IMG/VR virus record: IMGVR_UViG_3300024262_000146
Coordinates: 1 to 32,397 of that record
DNA: 32,397 nucleotides
From: a virus
Direction: 5' to 3' (one strand)
The position numbers were made by a program, and so were the translations under genes. Position 1 is the first letter of the stretch. Each line of letters opens with the position of its first letter. The notes beneath the pieces are model-generated. The model worked only from the letters and a program-made list of their open reading frames with translations. It searched no databases and was not told where the DNA came from. Below are positions 28,582-32,397 of the stretch, in pieces.

Positions 28582-28599
28582 TCTGATAATTGTTGTTTA

Positions 28600-28797
28600 C
28601 TATTCATAAGTTACGCTGATAATGTGTTCTCCTTTGTATTCTGTGTTTCCTTGATGGTATGTGTTTGTTTCTTGGTTGTATGTGAATTCAGGTTTTTCAG
28701 TTTCAATTATTCCGTCTGCTCTTATTCTTATGTCAATATTTTCTAACCACCCAAGTTCTCCTATCTCCCTTACATAAATTGATTTTATTTTTTTCAT
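28600..28797 (-). CDS. small hypothetical protein (65 aa)
   Basis: The 65 residues (MKKIKSIYVREIGELGWLEN ... TNTYHQGNTEYKGEHIISVT) suggest a small beta-rich soluble fold. No family is recognised. The ATG overlaps the TGA of the 34-residue Cys protein (ATGA), so they form a coupled pair. It ends 18 nt before the 167-residue gene. Confidence 0.55.
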   Translation of the reverse strand: MKKIKSIYVREIGELGWLENIDIRIRADGIIETEKPEFTYNQETNTYHQGNTEYKGEHIISVTYE

Positions 28798-28898
28798 ATA
28801 TTTTTAATTCTTTTTGTTGTTTTAAATGAGGCTTTCTTAGACTCATATAATTTACAATCAAATCCACCCTTGCAATTATAATAAGTACAAGTGTGCAT
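28794..28898 (-). CDS. very small Cys4-type protein (34 aa)
   Basis: ATG 28896-28898 to TGA 28794-28796 encodes 34 residues with Cys at 4, 9 and 15 (CTYYNCKGGFDC), followed by a basic tail (KASFKTTKRIKNI). It could be a tiny zinc knuckle, with His2 as fourth ligand. It starts directly after the stop of the membrane-anchored gene and is coupled by ATGA to the next one. A longer ORF (28733-28924) in another frame is rejected in its favour. Confidence 0.55.
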   Translation of the reverse strand: MHTCTYYNCKGGFDCKLYESKKASFKTTKRIKNI

Positions 28899-29117
28899 TT
28901 AATTTTTATATTTATCACAAACAAATACCTCTACTTGCTTTGCATTTCCTACTGGGATTGCAACTCCACCAAAACCATTATTTCCACCACCAACAACCAT
29001 ACTTGATGGCATATCCCATTGTGTTTCTATATGTCCATATTCACACTCTCTAGATAGAACATATGTAAATATTCCTGCAATCAATACTACTGCTAAAATT
29101 ACTATCGTTACTTTCAT
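28899..29117 (-). CDS. signal-anchored small protein (72 aa)
   Basis: Residues about 3-21 are a hydrophobic anchor or signal (VTIVILAVVLIAGIFTYVL). They are followed by RECEYGHIETQWDMPSSMVV, a Gly-rich turn (GGGNNGFGGVAI) and VEVFVCDKYKN. Two Cys in the exported part could form a disulphide. It would sit at the membrane facing outward. Family unknown; superinfection exclusion or other surface functions are typical for such early genes but unproven. It starts two bases after the stop of the 68-residue gene. Confidence 0.6.
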   Translation of the reverse strand: MKVTIVILAVVLIAGIFTYVLSRECEYGHIETQWDMPSSMVVGGGNNGFGGVAIPVGNAKQVEVFVCDKYKN

Positions 29118-29119
29118 TT

Positions 29120-29326
29120 TTATTTATTATATCCATTAAGCATCTGTGCATCGTTTCTTGGGAGTACCTTTCCGTCTATTAAATGGTTAGTTTGTACTTC
29201 TGAAAATAATGCTTGTAGGGCAATGTACAAAATAATTACTGATAGTCCTATACAAAACCAAGCTCCTAGTTCCCAATTAAGTTGAGCTTGTTTTGCTTCT
29301 TTATCTTTTAACCATTGTGATTTCAT
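29120..29326 (-). CDS. small single-span membrane protein (68 aa)
   Basis: The 68 residues have a charged N-terminus (MKSQWLKDKEAKQAQLNWEL), one membrane helix at about 21-40 (GAWFCIGLSVIILYIALQAL) and a short outer tail. It is not recognised. It stands next to another small membrane protein, so the two may act together at the envelope. A TATAAA preceded by GTAG lies about 40 nt upstream (29365-29370) and might be its promoter. Confidence 0.55.
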   Translation of the reverse strand: MKSQWLKDKEAKQAQLNWELGAWFCIGLSVIILYIALQALFSEVQTNHLIDGKVLPRNDAQMLNGYNK

Positions 29327-29370
29327 TTGTTTTTGATTAACTTTATAATTAACTACTCTTTTAGTTTATA

Positions 29371-29850
29371 CTACTTTGAAAGATTGTCTAGTGAGTTATC
29401 AACAGGTAAATGTTCCTTTATAATATGACACTTTCTGCATAAAACCTGCAGATTACTTAACTCTGAATTATGATGTATTGCCAATTTTTCTATATGGTCT
29501 ATTGTTACTGTTTTTTTGTTTAACTTTTCTTTGCAGTCTTCACACTTTAAACAGTTATACTTTATGAGATTCAATTTCATACATTCAAGTCTCCTAATGT
29601 TCCATTCATAAACATTGAGCCCAGATTTTTTTCTGTTTTTCTTATATCTTTGTTGTTTTCTTCTGTCGTTTAAATACTTTGAAAGTATTACGTCTTCTTT
29701 TTTTAAGAAAAAGTTTAAGTAATATCTTACCCACATTAAAAACAGTTCTAGCTTTCTTTTGTACCTTTGTTTAAAAGGTTTCCTAAATGTTTTCTGTCTA
29801 TTCATAACAGTCCACTTAAATATTTCTTTTTCAATCTGAGAATAATTCAT
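29371..29850 (-). CDS. HNH endonuclease with basic N-terminus (159 aa)
   Basis: The start is ATG 29848-29850, with GGGAG ten bases upstream. A GTG at 29869-29871 gives a longer, less likely form. The N-terminal 90 residues are extremely basic (KTFRKPFKQRYKRKLELF, DRRKQQRYKKNRKKSG). The C-terminus carries CLKCEDCKEKL, TVTIDHIEKLAIHHNSELSN and LQVLCRKCHIIKEH, all HNH landmarks in order. It is a free-standing DNA endonuclease, probably a homing type. It is located between the early recombination genes and the small membrane genes. Confidence 0.8.
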   Translation of the reverse strand: MNYSQIEKEIFKWTVMNRQKTFRKPFKQRYKRKLELFLMWVRYYLNFFLKKEDVILSKYLNDRRKQQRYKKNRKKSGLNVYEWNIRRLECMKLNLIKYNCLKCEDCKEKLNKKTVTIDHIEKLAIHHNSELSNLQVLCRKCHIIKEHLPVDNSLDNLSK

Positions 29851-29910
29851 AAGCAATGTTCTCCCTACCACTACTAGAAAAGTTAATCAGAATTTTCGGT
29901 GATAGAGAGG

Positions 29911-29928
29911 ACACTACTTATGTAGTGT
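29911..29928 (-). other. perfect hairpin over a stop codon
   Basis: ACACTAC/GTAGTGT with a 4-nt loop (29911-29917 with 29922-29928) contains the TAA stop of the 29918-30268 gene. There is no U-run after it, so it may protect the mRNA end or cause weak termination before the HNH gene. Confidence 0.5.
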
Positions 29929-30268
29929 GTCTACTTGGTAAATTTCTGTGTGTAAGTTCTGCTATGTCTGGGTCATCGGCTGGAAAAGCAATATGGCACA
30001 TAAACTCCCTCCCTAGCCAAGCGTTAAACATTTCATAAACTCTATCTACTTCTCCTTTGTCTAGTTCCGTTGTGCTTTTCTTGTTAAACATAGCAATCTG
30101 AAATTCTTTCCATATTTGCTTTATGTTTTCAGGTGTTGGTCTAATCTCTGCATTTTTAAGTTTAGATACTATATTTTGGAAGCTTTCACCTTGTCTATCT
30201 AGTTCTTCGGCTACTTGCGAAAAATACAGGTGCATTGCTTTCGATTGTTGATTAGTTCGTTGTGCCAT
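29918..30268 (-). CDS. conserved phage protein of recombination region (116 aa)
   Basis: The 116 residues start MAQRTNQQSKAMHLYFSQVA and continue with EELDRQGESFQNIVSKLKN, KQIWKEFQIAMFNKKSTTEL and HIAFPADDPD. I recall this pattern ('RTxxQxKAxHxxxxxxAExL...STTEL...FPS') as a common protein of unknown function next to phage recombination genes. It overlaps nothing but begins two bases after the HTH gene stop. No catalytic motif is obvious; a role in DNA replication or recombination is inferred from context. Confidence 0.7.
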   Translation of the reverse strand: MAQRTNQQSKAMHLYFSQVAEELDRQGESFQNIVSKLKNAEIRPTPENIKQIWKEFQIAMFNKKSTTELDKGEVDRVYEMFNAWLGREFMCHIAFPADDPDIAELTHRNLPSRHTT

Positions 30269-30270
30269 AT

Positions 30271-30426
30271 TTATTCTTGTGTTTCTATCATCAGTCTTGT
30301 TACGGTCTTTTCAATTTTCTTTACATTTTCTTCTGGAATTTTTCTTTCCCTAATCCAACGGTAAGCAGTCTGCAAAGAAATACCTTGCTGTTGTGCGTAT
30401 TCATATACTGGTATTAGTTTAGTCAT
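30271..30426 (-). CDS. small helix-turn-helix protein (51 aa)
   Basis: MTKLIPVYEYAQQQGISLQT then AYRWIRERKIPEENVKKIEK shows a helix-turn-helix of the excisionase/MerR-N-terminal type. The start ATG 30424-30426 overlaps the end of the nuclease gene by 8 nt. An upstream in-frame ATG (30504) is rejected because it lies deep in that gene and adds an unrelated 26-residue stretch. It may regulate early genes or bind a specific DNA site. It has no dimerisation domain of its own. Confidence 0.65.
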   Translation of the reverse strand: MTKLIPVYEYAQQQGISLQTAYRWIRERKIPEENVKKIEKTVTRLMIETQE

Positions 30427-30871
30427 AATCTTCGTCTTTAAAATCTGGTATATCAATGTTAATAAATGTTCCCACCTCCCATTGTTCTCTCCTTTCCCCC
30501 ACAATATCCTTAATCAAGCTTTTGTAGAAAGACTTTTTGTAAGTATCAAAGAAATCTTTTTCATTTACTCTGATACAAACCCAATTATTTTCGTGCAAAT
30601 ATGTATCTCTGCTTTTATCTTTTAACTTTTGCTTTTTCTCCTTATGGTCTTCTCCATCAACCTCTAAGGCAACTTGTTCTTTGATGAAAGCAAAGTCTAG
30701 GACAAACGCTTCTCCAATCGGGTGCTGTCTTACGAAATCAACACCTTGGACATAACCTATATCTTTTAAAAACTCTAATACTTTTATTTCATTTTTTCCT
30801 GACATTTGGTCTTTCCAAGCCTGTTGATGTACGTGAATTTGAAAGAACCTTCGTCTATTTACCTTTGTCAT
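30419..30871 (-). CDS. DUF559/Vsr-like PD-(D/E)XK endonuclease (150 aa)
   Basis: Residues 56-104 read FVLDFAF...ALEVDGEDHKEK...DTYLHENNWVCIRV. D59, E70 and D72 are placed like the acidic metal ligands of PD-(D/E)XK enzymes of the DUF559 (very-short-patch-repair-like) group. The N-terminus is basic. It would cleave or nick DNA, possibly in mismatch repair, replication or host-DNA breakdown. It has its own sigma70-type promoter with a leader of about 28 nt. It overlaps the HTH gene at its end. Confidence 0.75.
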   Translation of the reverse strand: MTKVNRRRFFQIHVHQQAWKDQMSGKNEIKVLEFLKDIGYVQGVDFVRQHPIGEAFVLDFAFIKEQVALEVDGEDHKEKKQKLKDKSRDTYLHENNWVCIRVNEKDFFDTYKKSFYKSLIKDIVGERREQWEVGTFINIDIPDFKDEDYD

Positions 30872-30905
30872 CTTTGTGTTTAAAAGTTAATTAAGTAACT
30901 AACTA

Positions 30906-30933
30906 ATTGTATCATACTTAACTATCGTTTCAA
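30906..30933 (-). promoter_or_regulatory. sigma70-type promoter for the DUF559 nuclease unit
   Basis: TTGAAA (30928-30933), 16 bp and TACAAT (30906-30911) lie on the minus strand, 10 of 12 matches to consensus. The TTGAAACGATA part is nearly the same as TTGACACGATA near 23282, and TATGAT overlaps the spacer end. The predicted leader is about 28 nt. Confidence 0.65.
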
Positions 30934-30944
30934 GCACCTACACA

Positions 30945-31268
30945 TCAAAATGGTATGTTTGAAATATCATCTAATGGGCTTTCATCAATTCCATCTGTAT
31001 TTACTGATTCGTTTTTATCCTCAAAGATAGTACCTATACCCACATAGTTATTTTCCTCTCCTTTTTCACGCTTTTCTGCAATAAAGTATTTTTCTACTAA
31101 TGTCCAAGTATCACCCTCTTTAATAACTCGTGGTTCTTTCTTTTCAATCAATACAAGTTCTGCGTTTACTTCGTTTACTTGTGTTCCATCTCGTTTAGTA
31201 AAAGAGTTTTTCTTTAATCTGTTTTTGTCTAACTTTGAAACGTCAATCTTTAAGTTTATGTTGCTCAT
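30945..31268 (-). CDS. single-stranded DNA-binding-like protein (107 aa)
   Basis: This 107-residue protein has a beta-rich core (INLKIDVSKLDKNRL, GTQVNEVNAELVLIEKKEP, TWTLVEKYFIAEKRE). The acidic end DGIDESPLDDISNIPF resembles the DDDIPF interaction tip of bacterial SSB. With the ERF annealing protein directly upstream (one-base overlap), this suggests a phage SSB that protects single strands and hands them to the recombinase. The OB fold itself cannot be proven by eye. Confidence 0.6.
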   Translation of the reverse strand: MSNINLKIDVSKLDKNRLKKNSFTKRDGTQVNEVNAELVLIEKKEPRVIKEGDTWTLVEKYFIAEKREKGEENNYVGIGTIFEDKNESVNTDGIDESPLDDISNIPF

Positions 31269-31765
31269 TATATTTGTTGGTTACCTGCTAATTTTGCCTT
31301 TTTAATTTCTGTAATAATCTTCTTTTGTTCTGCGTTACACTTTTCCCAATCTTCTGGACTTATCTTACCTTCGTTTTGGTAAGTGTTCCTAACTGTTGCC
31401 CAATCTTTAACATTTAGTCCTGTTGTACTTGCACTCTTGCCATCATCATCTTCGGCTTCAAGAGCAAGGAGTGATACAAGTGTATATCTTCGGTAGTATG
31501 TTATTGCACTTCCTAATTTCTGTGGCTCGACGTCTTCAGGTAGTTTAATTGAAGACTTTATTTGGTGCGAGTCGTCTTTTTCGCTAATTATAGTTACAAC
31601 ACTTCCGTCAATAATTGGTTGCGTAATAACTAACCCCTCTTCTTCTAAAAGAGGTTGTAGCTTTTCTAGTAGTTGGTTGATGTCAAAGTATTTGTAATTA
31701 AAACCTTTTGTGTCTTTTGTAAGTTTTCCTATTTTCTTTTGTATATTTTGAATTTTATCTAACAT
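31268..31765 (-). CDS. erf: ERF-family single-strand annealing recombinase (165 aa)
   Basis: The family signature is clear: GFNYKYFDINQLLEKLQPLL, GLVITQP, IKLPEDVEPQKLGSAITYYR, RYTLVSLLALEAEDDDGKSA. ERF (P22 essential recombination function) proteins form rings that anneal complementary single strands, allowing genome circularisation and recombination-dependent replication. The C-terminal 50 residues (about 115-165) are variable and helical, maybe for partner binding. It is coupled with the SSB-like gene. The length of 165 residues is somewhat shorter than P22 Erf. Confidence 0.9.
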   Translation of the reverse strand: MLDKIQNIQKKIGKLTKDTKGFNYKYFDINQLLEKLQPLLEEEGLVITQPIIDGSVVTIISEKDDSHQIKSSIKLPEDVEPQKLGSAITYYRRYTLVSLLALEAEDDDGKSASTTGLNVKDWATVRNTYQNEGKISPEDWEKCNAEQKKIITEIKKAKLAGNQQI

Positions 31766-31766
31766 T

Positions 31767-32024
31767 TTATTTTTCGTATTTAGTTGCTACTAATTTTCCG
31801 TCTACCCAGTATTCTTTCTTTTGAAATGGATTTGTTTTTAATTTATAAACATAATCCTTTCCACTTGTTGTTTTTCTAAACTCTGCTTCAAACTCGTACC
31901 CTTCTTTTTTCAGGTCGCAGATTATTGCTCCTAACCTTGATATGTAATTCTGTAAGCAATAGTTTCTTGAAATCTCCCCGTGTTCTCTTAAATGTTTTAT
32001 GACAAACTGTTCTTGGTTTTTCAT
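31767..32024 (-). CDS. winged helix-turn-helix protein (85 aa)
   Basis: The 85 residues include FVIKHLREHGEISRNYCLQN YISRLGAIICDLKKEGYEFE, a winged-helix arrangement: helix, turn, recognition helix RLGAIICDLKKEG, then a beta wing (SGKDYVYKL). Similar small proteins are common in phage early regions. It may control early transcription or bind replication origins. It lies one base upstream of erf and overlaps no neighbour. Confidence 0.65.
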   Translation of the reverse strand: MKNQEQFVIKHLREHGEISRNYCLQNYISRLGAIICDLKKEGYEFEAEFRKTTSGKDYVYKLKTNPFQKKEYWVDGKLVATKYEK

Positions 32025-32025
32025 A

Positions 32026-32283
32026 TTAGCTTATCTGTTCTTTAATTAACTCTAGTGTTTTTATTAACTCATCAATTTTTTCTTCGTCTAGTGCAACAAA
32101 GACAAAATCATCATCTTTCCTTGATTTTTCAAAGTCTGCCTTTTCTGTGTTCCAATGACCTCTTTGAAATTCTAGGTAAGCAATATCTTCATACACTTCA
32201 GTATCAAACCTTATTCCTATCTTGCCTATAACTTTGTCTACATCTTGCCAATGGTCGACTAAAAACTTTGTTTCTATTTTCAT
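32026..32283 (-). CDS. hypothetical acidic protein (85 aa)
   Basis: The 85 residues have FLVDHWQDVDKVIGKIGIRF, YEDIAYLEFQRGHWNTEK and a C-terminal helix (DEEKIDELIKTLELIKEQIS). It is acidic, with no Cys and no membrane part. I do not recognise the family. It starts two bases after the stop of the partial gene at the edge and ends one base before the wHTH gene. Confidence 0.55.
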   Translation of the reverse strand: MKIETKFLVDHWQDVDKVIGKIGIRFDTEVYEDIAYLEFQRGHWNTEKADFEKSRKDDDFVFVALDEEKIDELIKTLELIKEQIS

Positions 32284-32285
32284 AT

Positions 32286-32397
32286 TTACTTATTTACAAT
32301 TTCCACTAATTCTCTAATTGCTTCACAATCGTATATTTCTTTAAAGTCGTGTTCGTCTTCTAGGTGGTAAACTCTTTCAAATGAACCAAAACTTCCG
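32286..32397 (-). CDS. partial hypothetical protein, C-terminus only
   Basis: The frame is open to the right edge and stops at TAA 32286-32288. The last 36 residues are visible (GSFGSFERVYHLEDEHDFKE and then IYDCEAIRELVEIVNK). It is an acidic helical end with no diagnostic motif. The start and the main part lie outside the window. Confidence 0.5.
   Translation of the reverse strand, partial: GSFGSFERVYHLEDEHDFKEIYDCEAIRELVEIVNK

Noticed and set aside
28733-28924. 63-residue minus-strand ORF overlapping three genes
   Set aside because: It overlaps the end of the 72-residue gene and the start of the 65-residue gene. The 34-residue Cys-rich frame (28794-28898) fits the ATGA junctions exactly and is preferred.
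30427-30504. Longer N-terminus for the HTH gene
   Set aside because: It is inside the DUF559 gene and adds an unrelated segment; ATG 30426 overlaps the stop of the previous gene as elsewhere.
1-32397. tRNA genes, CRISPR array, integrase, attachment sites, insertion sequences
   Set aside because: No cloverleaf with GTTCGA arm, no regular direct-repeat array, no tyrosine or serine recombinase, no transposase and no att-like repeats were seen on reading both strands.

Overview
The window looks like part of a tailed double-stranded DNA phage (or prophage-like) genome. It is AT-rich, very tightly packed, and every supported gene is on the minus strand, so transcription runs from position 32397 towards 1. 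Many adjacent genes overlap by an ATGA or TAATG junction. There is a portal, an adaptor, a beta-propeller nozzle and internal ejection proteins, but no tape measure, sheath or tail-tube gene. This suggests a short-tailed (podovirus-like, P22/T7-like) virion. I see no tRNA, rRNA, CRISPR array, integrase or repressor.

Layout in transcription order. (1) 32397-29900 is a DNA-recombination block: a wHTH protein, an ERF single-strand annealing protein, an SSB-like protein with an acidic IPF tail, a DUF559-type PD-(D/E)XK nuclease and a small HTH protein. (2) 29850-25494 holds many small accessory genes, with three HNH nucleases, a RusA Holliday-junction resolvase, two small membrane proteins and several short Cys-rich proteins. 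(3) 25488-18336 is packaging and head: TerS, TerL, a free-standing HNH nuclease, a small gene, portal, two small proteins, scaffold and major capsid protein. (4) 18264-5465 is tail, ejection and adhesion: adaptor, beta-propeller nozzle, Gly-rich adhesin, internal protein, a 1419-residue virion protein with transglycosylase, ParB-like and polyvalent-protein regions, and a collagen-bearing fiber. (5) 5454-2072 is lysis: small membrane proteins, a holin candidate, a papain-like cysteine peptidase fused to a peptidoglycan-binding domain, and a secreted transglycosylase. (6) 1986-1 contains tandem terminators, an HNH nuclease, small genes and a truncated cytosine-type DNA methyltransferase.

Expression signals are unusual. 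Most starts lack a Shine-Dalgarno sequence and sit in an AT-rich context. Several genes have a perfect or near-perfect TATAAT ending only 6-9 nt before the ATG, which would put the transcription start at or next to the start codon (leaderless mRNA). Strong hairpin terminators are clustered at 735-1986, and hairpins flank the capsid gene.

The host cannot be read directly. A peptidoglycan-bearing bacterium is required, given two or three murein enzymes. The peptidase-PG-binding lysin and the TTG-started HNH-like protein remind me of proteins from Patescibacteria (CPR) genomes, but that is a weak inference. The most interesting parts are the leaderless-promoter pattern, the polyvalent virion protein, the cysteine-peptidase lysin, and the 342-nt structured gap next to a signal-peptide gene that has no canonical start codon.
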